Part shown: positions 29,238 to 39,941 of the stretch, in pieces
Layout of the letters: every line of letters begins with the position of its first letter
Numbering within the stretch: position 1 is the first letter of the stretch
Origin: Streptomyces griseoviridis
Lineage (GTDB): Bacteria > Actinomycetota > Actinomycetes > Streptomycetales > Streptomycetaceae
Assembly (NCBI RefSeq): GCF_005222485.1
Contig: NZ_CP029078.1
Coordinates: 4,089,501 to 4,153,500 of the forward strand
DNA length: 64,000 nt
Direction of reading: 5' to 3'
Program-made: the position numbers and the translations under genes
The notes under the pieces: model-generated
What the model was told of the DNA's origin: nothing
What the model saw: only the letters and a program-made list of their open reading frames with translations
Database searches by the model: none

Positions 29238-29856
29238 TAAGCAAGTCCCGTCCGCCGCCGCCCCGGCCCCCCGCACCCGGCTGACCCCCGCCACCGTCGT
29301 GGCCGCGGCCCTGCGGCTCCTCGACGACGAGGGCCTCGACACGGTCACCACACGGGCCGTCGCGGACCGGCTCGGCGTGCGCATGAACACCGTGCTGTGG
29401 CACGTCAAGACGAAACGGCGGCTCCTGGAGCTGATGGCCGACGGCATCGCCGGCACCATCACCTACGACGGGCTGCCCGAGGACCCGGCCGAACGCGCGC
29501 TGGAGCTGATCCGCCGCTACCGGCGCTCACTCCTCGCCCACCGGGACGGCGCCGCGCTGGTCACCGGCACCTACGCGGCCGAACCGCACACCCTGCGCTT
29601 CGCCGACACCGTCATCGGCGCCCTCACCGAGCACACCGGCTCGGTGGAGACCTCGGCGCGGACCTGCTTCGCCCTCATCTACTTCACCCTCGGCCTCACC
29701 CAGGAGGAACAGGCGATGGCCGACGCGGACCCCGGCCGACTGGACGAAGCCGTCACCAGCGGCCACTACCCCGCCCTGCTCGCCGCCCGCGCCGCCCTCG
29801 CCCAGGGCACCTTCCCCGACCGCTTCGAGGACGGCATCCGACGCATCCTCGGCTGA
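29230..29856 (+). CDS. TetR-family repressor (TetR_C type) of the divergent monooxygenase
   Basis: The 208-residue product has an N-terminal HTH at about 18-62 (TPATVVAAALRLLDDEGLDTVTTRAVADRLGVRMNTVLWHVKTKRRLLELMADG) that belongs to the tetracycline-repressor branch, with a TetR_C-like ligand domain after it. The start ATG lies within an operator and only 7 bases after a TAAAAT element, so the transcript is probably leaderless and autoregulated. Ligand unknown; the monooxygenase substrate is the first guess. Confidence 0.92.
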   Translation: MTNKQVPSAAAPAPRTRLTPATVVAAALRLLDDEGLDTVTTRAVADRLGVRMNTVLWHVKTKRRLLELMADGIAGTITYDGLPEDPAERALELIRRYRRSLLAHRDGAALVTGTYAAEPHTLRFADTVIGALTEHTGSVETSARTCFALIYFTLGLTQEEQAMADADPGRLDEAVTSGHYPALLAARAALAQGTFPDRFEDGIRRILG

Positions 29857-29900
29857 CGGCGAGGCGGTACGGGCGCCAACGCCGGACGCCGTCACCGCAT

Positions 29901-29946
29901 GCCGGGGCCGGGCGCCGGCTTCCTGCCCCGCGCGCCCGGCCCCGGC
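29901..29946. terminator. Hairpin terminator between tetR and the cellulase gene
   Basis: A perfect 15-bp GC stem (29901-29915 with 29932-29946) with a 16-nt loop sits in the convergent gap and can serve both genes. Confidence 0.75.
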
Positions 29947-29967
29947 GTCACGCCGCCCGCCGACTCC

Positions 29968-32638
<2,671 letters not shown>

Positions 32639-32803
32639 GGGCCAAGCCTGCCACTGCCGGCCGCCGCCCTCGGCCACGGACCGCCCCTGCCGCCGCCCGC
32701 CACCGGCTCCACCCGCCCGCATGTACGTTTCCTCCCGCTCTGCTCCCGTCCGGGTGTCCGGCCTCACACCCCGGCGGGACGGCCGGTCGTCCATCATGAG
32801 CGG

Positions 32804-33478
32804 ATGCTCAGGTTCATGCCCGTCGGCGACTCCATGACGATCGGAAGCGCGGGTGACCACACCTGGCGGTACCGGATCTGGCAGCACCTGTGCGCCACGC
32901 ACGACGGCCCGTTCACCCTCGTCGGCCCGCGCGAGACGCTCTACGACCCGTCCACCGACGCGCCGACCTCGTACCGGTACGCCGACCCCGGCTTCCCGCG
33001 CGGGCACCTGGCCGGCTGGGGCGAGGGCTGGACCCACCTGGCCCCGCTGATCGGCGACGCCGTCCGCGAGACCCGCGCGGACGTGCTGCTCGTCTCCCTC
33101 GGCCTGATCGACCTCGGCTTCTACACCAACCCCTGGCAGACGGCACAGAACGTCCGCGCCTTCGTCGCCGGGGCCCGCGCGGCCGCGCCGCGGGTCCGGA
33201 TGGTGGTGCTGCCGGTCGTACCGAACATCCGGTGCGCCGCGGACGACTCCTTCGCCGCCGAGGTCGCCCTCTTCAACGAACTCCTCGCGAAGGCCGTCGC
33301 CGACCTGGACGAGCCCCGCTCACCGCTGCTGCTGGCGTCGGTCCCGCCGTCGTACGACCTCCACCGGCACACCTACGACGGCACCCACCCGAACCCGGCG
33401 GGCGAACACCAGATCGCGGCGGCCTTCGCGAACGCCCTGCACCAGGGCTGGGGGGTCGGAGCCGGGTACGACGGGTAG
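32804..33478 (+). CDS. SGNH/GDSL-type hydrolase
   Basis: The 224-residue product has block I as MPVGDSMTIG with the nucleophile Ser near residue 10, and block V as DGTHPNPAGEHQIA with the Asp-His pair. In the middle, the usual GxND block appears as SLGLIDLG, so the oxyanion Asn is replaced. The family hydrolyses esters, often acetyl groups on carbohydrates. The ATG at 32804 gives the normal family start; no signal peptide is seen, so it is either cytoplasmic or exported by another path. It is divergent from the membrane-anchored protein gene. Confidence 0.85.
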   Translation: MLRFMPVGDSMTIGSAGDHTWRYRIWQHLCATHDGPFTLVGPRETLYDPSTDAPTSYRYADPGFPRGHLAGWGEGWTHLAPLIGDAVRETRADVLLVSLGLIDLGFYTNPWQTAQNVRAFVAGARAAAPRVRMVVLPVVPNIRCAADDSFAAEVALFNELLAKAVADLDEPRSPLLLASVPPSYDLHRHTYDGTHPNPAGEHQIAAAFANALHQGWGVGAGYDG

Positions 33479-33616
33479 GGGCAGCCCCGGGACGGCGAGC
33501 ACCGCGGCCGACCGTGCCCGAGGCATATGCGGCGGTAGCCGTGTCCCGGGCGACCTTCGTATCGTTGTACCGCGCGGTGGCACTTGTGCATGGTGCCGCC
33601 GGGGAAGAGCGCCACG

Positions 33617-34204
33617 ATGGCCGTCCTTGAAGACAGGATCGCGATGGCCGATACCAACAGCCCCAGCTTGGACGAGTGGTTCGAGCGGCTGGAACGGATG
33701 CCCGTCCCCGAAGGATTCAGGGTCGAGATCGTCGGGGGCAGCGTCCACATCACACCGCAGCGGGACTCTCACTGGGAGATCATCCGCCGGACGGTACGGG
33801 CGGTCGAGGACAGGTTCGGGATGGACGTGCGCGTCTTCTCCGACGTCCGCATCGACTTCCCCGGGAACGACAACGGCTTCTGCCCCGACGTAGCCAAGCT
33901 CCGCGCCTCCGCCGAGAAGGACGAGCGGGGCCGCTGGAGCCACGAGGACGTCGAGTTCGTCGCCGAGGTGATCTCCCAGGGCACCGCCGCCAACGACTAC
34001 GGCCCGAAGAAGACCGCCTACGCCGTCGCCGAGGTCCCCGTCTACCTCGTCGTCGACCCGTACCAGGGCCGCTGCTACGCCCACACCGACCCGAAGGACG
34101 GCGACTACGCCACCTGTACCCGGGTCGACTTCGGCGGTGGCGTCGACCTGACCGGGACCGTCGTCGACCTCATCCTCGACACCGCCGACTTCCCGCGCGA
34201 GTGA
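33617..34204 (+). CDS. Uma2-family (PD-(D/E)XK-like) protein
   Basis: The 195-residue product belongs to the Uma2/DUF820 nuclease-fold family, expanded in Streptomyces and cyanobacteria. Conserved pieces are RVEIVGGSVHITP, NGFCPDVAKLR (PD motif), EFVAEVISQGTAANDYGPKKTAYAVAEVPVYLVVDP. The EVIS...K arrangement matches the acidic/lysine part of the fold. Substrate and biological role are unknown; many members are orphans like this one. Start: ATG at 33617, with a second ATG at 33644 as the alternative. Confidence 0.85.
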   Translation: MAVLEDRIAMADTNSPSLDEWFERLERMPVPEGFRVEIVGGSVHITPQRDSHWEIIRRTVRAVEDRFGMDVRVFSDVRIDFPGNDNGFCPDVAKLRASAEKDERGRWSHEDVEFVAEVISQGTAANDYGPKKTAYAVAEVPVYLVVDPYQGRCYAHTDPKDGDYATCTRVDFGGGVDLTGTVVDLILDTADFPRE

Positions 34205-34251
34205 CCGTGTCCCTTGCCTAGAGCGCACTCCACGACGTTGGCTTGGTGACC

Positions 34252-35244
34252 ATGAAGTACACGCAGCTGGGACGTACCGGACTCGAAGTCAGCCGCCTGG
34301 TCCTCGGCACCATGAACTTCGGGCCGCAGACCGACGAAGCCGACAGCCACACGATCATGGACGCGGCGCTGGACGCGGGCATCAACTTCTTCGACACCGC
34401 CAATGTGTACGGCTGGGGCGAGAACAAGGGCCGCACCGAGAGCATCATCGGCACCTGGTTCGCCCAGGGCGGCGACCGGCGCGACAAGGTCGTGCTCGCC
34501 ACCAAGGTGTACGGGAACATGGGCCCCGAGGGCGACGCCTGGCCCAACCACCACAAGCTCTCCGCGCTGAACATCCGGCGCGCGGTGGACGCCAGCCTCA
34601 AGCGGCTCCAGACCGACCACATCGACGTCTACCAGTTCCACCACGTCGACCGTCAGACCCCGCTCGACGAGATCTGGCAGGCCATCGACGTCCTCGTGCA
34701 GCAGGGGAAGATCCTCTACGTCGGGTCGTCCAACTTCCCCGGCTACAAGATCGCCCAGGCCAACGAGATCGCCGCCAGGCGCGGCGGCACCATCGGCCTC
34801 GTCAGCGAACAGTGCCTGTACAACCTGGCCGAACGGCGGGCCGAGATGGAGGTGATCCCGGCCGCGCGGGAGTACGGGCTCGGGGTCATCCCCTGGTCGC
34901 CGCTGCACGGCGGTCTGCTGGGCGGGGTCATCAGGAAGCAGACCGAGGGCGGGCGCCGGGCCAGTGGCCGGGCCGCCGAGACCCTCGCCGACCCCAAGAG
35001 CCGCGCGCAGATCCAGTCCTACGAGGACCTGCTCGACAAGCACGGCATCGAGCCCGGTGAGGCGGCCCTGGCCTGGCTGCTGACCAGGCCGGGCGTGACC
35101 GGCCCGATCGTCGGCCCCCGCACCGCCGACCAGCTCGCGTCGGCGGTCCGCGCGGTGGACCTGGAGCTGTCCGAGGAGCTGCTCGCCTCCCTGGACGAGA
35201 TCTTCCCCGGCCCCGGTCCGTCCCCGGAGGCCTTCGCCTGGTGA
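34252..35244 (+). CDS. Aldo/keto reductase
   Basis: A 330-residue NADPH-dependent oxidoreductase. The N-terminal sequence MKYTQLGRTGLEVSRLVLGTMNFG is typical, followed by DAGINFFDTANVYGWGENKG with the catalytic Asp/Tyr, the Lys in VVLATKVYGNMG, and the His in DVYQFHHVD. The C-terminal cofactor segment is LLTRPGVTGPIVGPRTADQL. It resembles the YajO/Tas-like group that acts on small carbonyls. The ATG was chosen over TTG 34243 and GTG 34246. A degenerate GAGCGCACTC-type dyad precedes it, which could mean control by a MerR-type activator. Confidence 0.92.
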   Translation: MKYTQLGRTGLEVSRLVLGTMNFGPQTDEADSHTIMDAALDAGINFFDTANVYGWGENKGRTESIIGTWFAQGGDRRDKVVLATKVYGNMGPEGDAWPNHHKLSALNIRRAVDASLKRLQTDHIDVYQFHHVDRQTPLDEIWQAIDVLVQQGKILYVGSSNFPGYKIAQANEIAARRGGTIGLVSEQCLYNLAERRAEMEVIPAAREYGLGVIPWSPLHGGLLGGVIRKQTEGGRRASGRAAETLADPKSRAQIQSYEDLLDKHGIEPGEAALAWLLTRPGVTGPIVGPRTADQLASAVRAVDLELSEELLASLDEIFPGPGPSPEAFAW

Positions 35245-35250
35245 CCTGAA

Positions 35251-35289
35251 CGGCCGTGCGCCACGGCGGGGACCCGGGGCGCACGGCCG
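35251..35289. terminator. Hairpin terminator after the aldo/keto reductase gene
   Basis: CGGCCGTGCGCC (35251-35262) pairs perfectly with 35278-35289, leaving a 15-nt loop, 6 bases after the stop codon. Confidence 0.8.
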
Positions 35290-35545
35290 GAAGTTCCGCG
35301 GGGGGGGCGGCGGGGCGGCGAGACCGCGCGCGGCGGCTCGACGATCGTCCGTCCGACGACGACCGGGACTCTCCCGGCGTCGCCGCCGGGGCTCACCCGC
35401 GGGAGCCCGACCGGCTCCCACCTGCGGTCAGCCGTCGCCGCCGGGGCTCACCCGCGGCGGCCCGGTCGGCTCCCACCCGCGGTCAGCCACCCTCGCACCG
35501 CACCCCGCGCGGCGCTCCCGACCGACCGCCGGGGGCGCCCGTCGG
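35290..35545. other. Gene-free interval with only the tandem repeat
   Basis: Apart from the 55-bp duplication, I see no gene, hairpin of note or promoter in this stretch. It starts with a run of nine G at about 35301. Confidence 0.5.
35378..35487. repeat. Tandem 55-bp duplication
   Basis: Two head-to-tail copies, 35378-35432 and 35433-35487, differ at only a few positions. Both contain CGCCGGGGCTCACCCGCGG and end in GCGGTCAGC. The pair lies in the gene-free interval between the reductase and the small membrane peptide gene. Confidence 0.75.
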
Positions 35546-35635
35546 CTACCTGCCGACCGCCGCCGCCACCGCGACCACCACGAACATCAGCACGAGCGCA
35601 CCGGCCATGATCCGGTTCCGGGTTTTCGGGTCCAC
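35546..35635 (-). CDS. 29-residue single-span membrane peptide
   Basis: A very short frame begins with GTG and reads M-D-P-K-T-R-N-R-I-M-A-G, then a hydrophobic helix (ALVLMFVVVAVAAAVG) and a final Arg. The pattern, a charged N-terminal cap followed by one transmembrane helix and a basic end, is that of a bona fide small membrane protein rather than a chance frame. It lies 75 bases downstream of the MFS transporter stop on the same strand, so it may be the last member of the MarR-MFS unit. Similar tiny proteins exist as unnamed genes in other Streptomyces to my recollection. The ribosome site is weak. Confidence 0.65.
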   Translation of the reverse strand: MDPKTRNRIMAGALVLMFVVVAVAAAVGR

Positions 35636-35710
35636 GCGGTCGAGCCTAGCCGCCCGCGCCCGGCGGCCCTCCGCCGACCACCCCCGGTGACCGGGAGCGG
35701 CCGGCGGGGC

Positions 35711-37069
35711 TCACGCCGCGGCCAGTTGCTCCCTGGCCTCCCTCGGCACGAACCGGACGTGCGGATGGCCGCCGTTCCAGCCGACCGAGAGCCGCAGGTT
35801 GCCGACCCGGGTGAGGACCAGGCCGATGGCGACCGCGGCGACCGCCGAGACCACCCCGCCGACGGCGAGGCCCGCGCGGACGCCGTACGCGTCCGTGACC
35901 CAGCCGGCGATCGGGGCGCCCACCGGGGAGCCGCCCAGGAACACCATCATGTAGAGGGCCAGCACCCGGCCGCGCATCGCGGGGTCGGTGGACATCTGGA
36001 TGCTGGTGTTCGCCGTGACGTTGATCGTCATGCCGAACATCCCGATCGGCGCCATCAGCAGCGCGAACAGCCAGAGCGACGGCGCCCCCGAGGCGAGGAT
36101 CTCGAAGACGCCGAAGGCGAGCGCCGCCGCGATCATGACCCGCATCCTGGCCGTGCCGCGCCGGGCCGCGAGCAGCGCGCCGACCAGGGAACCGACCGCC
36201 ATCAGCGTGTTGAAGAGGCTGTAGGAGCCGGCGCCCGCGTGGAAGACGTCGTCCGCGAACGCCGAGAGGTACACGGGGAAGTTGAAGCCGAAGGTGCCGA
36301 TGAAACCGACGAGCACGATCGTCCAGATCAGGTCGGGCCGCCCGGCGACATAGTGCAGCCCCTCCCGCAGCTGGCCCTTGCCGCGCGGGGTGCGGCGCGC
36401 GGCGTGCAGGTCGCGGCCGCGCATCAGCAGCAGACCGGTGATGGGCGCGACGAACGACACTCCGTTGAGCAGGAACGCCCAGCCGGTGCCGACGCCGGTG
36501 ATGAGCAGCCCCGCGACGGCGGGACCAACCAGGCGGGCCGACTGGAAGTTCGCCGAGTTGAGGCTGACCGCGTTCTGGAGCTGGTCGGGGCCGACCATCT
36601 CGGAGACGAACGACTGCCGGGCCGGGTTGTCGACGACCGTGGCGAGGCCGACGGCGAACGCGGCGAGGTAGACGTGCCAGACCTGGACGTGACCGCTGAG
36701 GGTGAGCGCGGCGAGCGCGAGGCCGGTGAGGGCCATCGCCGTCTGGGTGAAGAGGAGCGTGGGCCGGCGGGGCAGCCGGTCGACGAGGACACCGCCGTAC
36801 AGGCCGAAGAGGAGCATCGGCAGGAACTGGAGGGCCGTCGTGACGCCGACGGCCGTGGCGGAACCGGTGAGGCTGAGGACCAGCCAGTCCTGGGCGATGC
36901 GCTGCATCCAGGTGCCTATGTTGGAGACGACCTGGCCGGCGAAGAACAGGCGGTAGTTCCTGATCCGCAGGGAGCTGAACATCGAGGACGGGCGGGGGCG
37001 CTCGGGGGCGGGCGGGGATTCGTGGGTGGCCGGTGCGGGGGCGGAGTCTGCTCCGGGTCCCGAACTCAA
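35711..37069 (-). CDS. MFS transporter (drug-efflux/EntS-like)
   Basis: The 452-residue product has about 11-12 membrane segments. The first repeat begins SSLRIRNYRLFFAGQVVSNIGTWMQRIAQDWLVLSL, a hallmark of MFS_3/EntS-type exporters, and the loop-2 motif reads GGVLVDRLPRRPTLL. The TTG at 37069 was chosen because GAGGAGG lies 8 bases upstream. The frame extends further but only into the MarR gene. It lies 26 bases after the MarR gene, so it is the likely target of that repressor. Confidence 0.9.
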   Translation of the reverse strand: MSSGPGADSAPAPATHESPPAPERPRPSSMFSSLRIRNYRLFFAGQVVSNIGTWMQRIAQDWLVLSLTGSATAVGVTTALQFLPMLLFGLYGGVLVDRLPRRPTLLFTQTAMALTGLALAALTLSGHVQVWHVYLAAFAVGLATVVDNPARQSFVSEMVGPDQLQNAVSLNSANFQSARLVGPAVAGLLITGVGTGWAFLLNGVSFVAPITGLLLMRGRDLHAARRTPRGKGQLREGLHYVAGRPDLIWTIVLVGFIGTFGFNFPVYLSAFADDVFHAGAGSYSLFNTLMAVGSLVGALLAARRGTARMRVMIAAALAFGVFEILASGAPSLWLFALLMAPIGMFGMTINVTANTSIQMSTDPAMRGRVLALYMMVFLGGSPVGAPIAGWVTDAYGVRAGLAVGGVVSAVAAVAIGLVLTRVGNLRLSVGWNGGHPHVRFVPREAREQLAAA

Positions 37070-37095
37070 AAGGGTCGCCTCCTCGTGGGGCTGGG

Positions 37096-37533
37096 TTACA
37101 GGTGTGCGAGCTTCTCCAGCACGGGGGCGGCGGCGCGGATCTTCGCCCACTCGTCCTCGTCCAGGTCCTCGACCAGATGGGCCAGGAAGGCGTTCCGCTT
37201 GCGGCGGCTCTCCTCGAGCATGGCCTCGGCCTGTTCGGTCTTGGTGACGACCTTCTGGCGCCGGTCCTCGGGGTGCGGCTCGAGTCGGACCAGACCCTTG
37301 GCCTCGAGCAGCGCGACGATGCGGGTCATCGACGGCGGCTGCACGTGCTCCTTGCGGGCCAGTTCGCCCGGGGTGGCGCTGCCGCAGACGGAGAGGGTGC
37401 CGAGCACCGACATCTCGGTGGGGCTGAGCGACTCGTCGACCCGCTGGTGCTTGAGTCGACGGGACAGCCGCATCACGGCTGACCGGAGGGAATTCACGGC
37501 GGCGGCATCGTCGCCATGGCTGAGGTCCGACAT
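37096..37533 (-). CDS. MarR-family repressor
   Basis: The 145-residue product has a winged HTH at about 35-105 (LSPTEMSVLGTLSVCGSATPGELARKEHVQPPSMTRIVALLEAKGLV, wing LEPHPEDRRQKVV). It is co-oriented with the MFS gene 26 bases downstream, the standard arrangement for an efflux pump and its ligand-released repressor. ATG 37533 is the conventional start (MSDLSHGDDAAAV), but GGA touches it; ATG 37551 is an in-frame alternative within the operator. Confidence 0.92.
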   Translation of the reverse strand: MSDLSHGDDAAAVNSLRSAVMRLSRRLKHQRVDESLSPTEMSVLGTLSVCGSATPGELARKEHVQPPSMTRIVALLEAKGLVRLEPHPEDRRQKVVTKTEQAEAMLEESRRKRNAFLAHLVEDLDEDEWAKIRAAAPVLEKLAHL

Positions 37534-37537
37534 TCCT

Positions 37538-37563
37538 TTAGCGTAACTCATTACTCTCGCTAA
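37538..37563. promoter_or_regulatory. MarR operator candidate TTAGCG-N14-CGCTAA
   Basis: A perfect 6-bp inverted repeat with a 14-bp AT-richer centre sits immediately upstream of the MarR gene start, also facing the divergent RHH gene. Autoregulation by steric block is the likely function. Confidence 0.6.
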
Positions 37564-37681
37564 GTACCAGCGGGAACGCGGGACCGTTCCCGTGACTCCC
37601 GCCACTGAACCCTTTCGTCACCCGTACGGGTGAGCCGGTTCCGAAAACCGACCCGGGGGCCCGGCCCGTCCGGCAACCCTC

Positions 37682-37879
37682 ATGGACATGAGGACCGACG
37701 TGCTCAGCCTGCGGATAGACGGGGAGCTGCTGGAGCGGCTCAGGGGCCATGCGGCGAAAAGGGGAATGAGCGTCCAGGACTACGTGGTCAGGACGCTCAT
37801 TCGGGACGACTTCGACGAGCGGTTCAAGACCGCCGTCGACGAGACGGACCGGTTCTACGGGGCCGACCGGATCACCTGA
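37682..37879 (+). CDS. Small ribbon-helix-helix-like protein
   Basis: The 65-residue product begins with DVLSLRIDGELLERLRGHAAKRGMSVQDYVVRTLIRDDFDERF. This fits a ribbon (strand) followed by two helices, as in Arc/MetJ-type antitoxins and small regulators. The C-terminal tail DETDRFYGADRIT could bind a partner. No toxin gene is next to it (neighbours are MarR and a permease), so it is an orphan regulator or antitoxin. It is divergent from the MarR gene. Confidence 0.8.
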   Translation: MDMRTDVLSLRIDGELLERLRGHAAKRGMSVQDYVVRTLIRDDFDERFKTAVDETDRFYGADRIT

Positions 37880-37912
37880 GACCCGGGCCGGGCGCCCACC
37901 CGGTCCGCCGGA

Positions 37913-39364
37913 TCAGGTGAGGCCGAGGGCTGGCATCAGGTAGTAGAACGCGAAGACCGCCGAGACCGCGTACATCGCCACCGGCACCTCCTTGGCGCGG
38001 CCCGCCGCCAGGCGCAGGACCACGAAGGTGATGAAGCCCATGCCGATGCCGTTGGTGATGGAGTAGGTGAACGGCATCATCAGCATCGTCACGAAGGCCG
38101 GGACGGCGATGGTGGCGTCCGACCAGTCGATCTCCCTGATCGAGCCGGACAGGATCAGGAAGCCGACCGCGAGCAGCGCCGGGGTGGCCGCCTGCGACGG
38201 GACCATGGTGGCGATCGGCGTCAGGAACAGCGCGACGGCGAAGAGGGCGCCGGTGACGATGTTCGCGAAGCCGGTGCGCGCGCCCTCGCCGACCCCGGCC
38301 GTGGACTCCACGAAGCAGGTGGTGGCGGAGGAGGAGCTGGCGCCGCCGGCCGCGACGGCGATGCCGTCGACGAAGAGGACCTTGTTGATGCCGGGCATCT
38401 GGCCCTCGGCGTCGGTCAGCTTCGCCTCGTCGGAGACGCCCATGATCGTGCCCATCGCGTCGAAGAAGCACGACAGCAGGACCGTGAAGACGAAGAGGAC
38501 GCCGGTCAGCACGCCGACCTTCTCGAAGCCGCCGAACAGGCTGAACTTCCCGATCAGGCCGAAGTCCGGGGTGGCGACCGGGTTCCCCGGCCACTTCGGC
38601 GTCGTCAGGCCCCAGGACGGGACCTTGGCGACGGCGTTGATGATCACCGCGAGGACCGTCATCGCGACGATCGAGATCAGGATGGCGCCCGACACCTTGC
38701 GCACGATCAGCGCCAGCGTCAGCAGCGCGCCGAGGACGAAGACCAGCACCGGCCACCCGTTCAGGTGACCGTCGCCGCCGAGCTGGAGCGGGACGGTGGT
38801 CTGGGCGGCGTCCGGGATGCGGGAGACGAAACCGGAGTCGACCAGGCCGATCAGCATGATGAAGAGGCCGATACCGATGGAGATGGCCTTGCGCAGGCCG
38901 TACGGGACGGCGCTCATGACGCGCTCGCGCAGCCCGGTCGCCACCAGCAGCATCACGATGAAGCCCGCGAGGACCACCATGCCCATGGCGTCCGGCCAGC
39001 TCATCCGGGGGGCGAGCTGGAGCGCGACGACCGAGTTGACGCCGAGGCCGGCCGCGAGCGCGATCGGGACGTTGCCGATGACGCCCATCAGGAGCGTGGT
39101 GAACGCGGCCGTCACGGCCGTCGCCGTCACCAGCTGGCCGTTGTCGAGGTGATGCCCGTACATGTCCTTCGCGCTGCCGAGGATGATCGGGTTCAGCACG
39201 ATGATGTAGGCCATCGCGAAGAAGGTGGCGAAGCCGCCGCGGATCTCGCGCGGGAGGGTGCTGCCCCGCTCGGAGATCTTGAAGTAGCGGTCGAGCGCGC
39301 CGTACGCGGGCCGTGACCCCGGCTGCTCGGGGGTGGGGACCTGGGCAGGGGCCGAGGTGGACAT
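37913..39364 (-). CDS. NCS2-family purine (guanine/hypoxanthine, AzgA-like) permease
   Basis: A 483-residue proton symporter in the cytoplasmic membrane with about 12-14 membrane segments. The AzgA-type signatures are visible: YFKISERGSTLPREIRGGFATFFAMAYIIVLNP near the N-terminus, the NCS2 substrate-site region GLGVNSVVALQLA, the FFDAMGTIMGVSDEA segment, and CFVESTAGVGEGARTG in TM10. The ATG has AGGAAC upstream. The preceding 60 bases are unusually AT-rich (around 39400-39440) and contain TTTACA and CATACT-like elements, the probable promoter. Confidence 0.92.
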   Translation of the reverse strand: MSTSAPAQVPTPEQPGSRPAYGALDRYFKISERGSTLPREIRGGFATFFAMAYIIVLNPIILGSAKDMYGHHLDNGQLVTATAVTAAFTTLLMGVIGNVPIALAAGLGVNSVVALQLAPRMSWPDAMGMVVLAGFIVMLLVATGLRERVMSAVPYGLRKAISIGIGLFIMLIGLVDSGFVSRIPDAAQTTVPLQLGGDGHLNGWPVLVFVLGALLTLALIVRKVSGAILISIVAMTVLAVIINAVAKVPSWGLTTPKWPGNPVATPDFGLIGKFSLFGGFEKVGVLTGVLFVFTVLLSCFFDAMGTIMGVSDEAKLTDAEGQMPGINKVLFVDGIAVAAGGASSSSATTCFVESTAGVGEGARTGFANIVTGALFAVALFLTPIATMVPSQAATPALLAVGFLILSGSIREIDWSDATIAVPAFVTMLMMPFTYSITNGIGMGFITFVVLRLAAGRAKEVPVAMYAVSAVFAFYYLMPALGLT

Positions 39365-39550
39365 GGAGGTTCCTACGAGCAGAAGTGGACAGAGAGAAAC
39401 GGTTTCAGTATGAACATATGAATCCTGTAAACGCTATCTCCGCGCGTAGACACCGGGCGCCGCCCGCACGGCCGGGCACCGGCCGCGGTACGGACCGGGG
39501 CCGGGGACCTGCGCCGCCGCGCCGGGGCGGGCGCCTCGTAAGCTGTGCCC

Positions 39551-39820
39551 ATGGCGAAGTGGACCCCAACGCACGAGGCGCCGGAGCCCCTGGAGGGCCC
39601 CGTGGTCGCCACCATCATCGGCGGCACCCTCCTGTGGTTCGTCCTCTTCCTGGTACAGCTCCCCTTCTACGGCTGGTTCGCCGACCACGACCACACCTGG
39701 TGGCTGTGGACCTGCCTGGCCGGCGCCGGGCTCGGCCTGATCGGGATCTGGTACGTGCGCGGCCGGGACGCCGCGCTCAAACGCGCGGCCGCCGCGGAGG
39801 GTGCTCCGCCCACCGGGTGA
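39551..39820 (+). CDS. DUF2530 membrane protein
   Basis: The 89-residue product has two membrane helices (VVATIIGGTLLWFVLFLVQLPFYG; WWLWTCLAGAGLGLIGIWYV) and a basic C-terminal tail, as in actinobacterial DUF2530 proteins. Next to NCS2 permease genes this family is recurrent, so a membrane partner role is possible. The ATG at 39551 is preferred; GTG 39545 is in frame. Function unknown. Confidence 0.8.
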   Translation: MAKWTPTHEAPEPLEGPVVATIIGGTLLWFVLFLVQLPFYGWFADHDHTWWLWTCLAGAGLGLIGIWYVRGRDAALKRAAAAEGAPPTG

Positions 39821-39941
39821 GCCTCCACCGCCCGACCCGTACAACCAGGGCATCACTCCCCCGCCGGGACTCTCGTCCTCTGGGCGGATCTTCGGGGCAC
39901 TCGGCGGGTGAAGCCGCAAAACCGCACGTACCGTCGGACGC

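Noticed and set aside
34214-34244. MerR-type promoter for the aldo/keto reductase gene
   Set aside because: The dyad matches at only 10 of 14 positions and the -10 hexamer at 19-bp spacing is poor, so it is not listed as a feature.
39380-39450. Purine riboswitch upstream of the NCS2 permease
   Set aside because: The AT-rich leader is too short and I see none of the conserved purine-aptamer loop sequences; it is more likely just the promoter.
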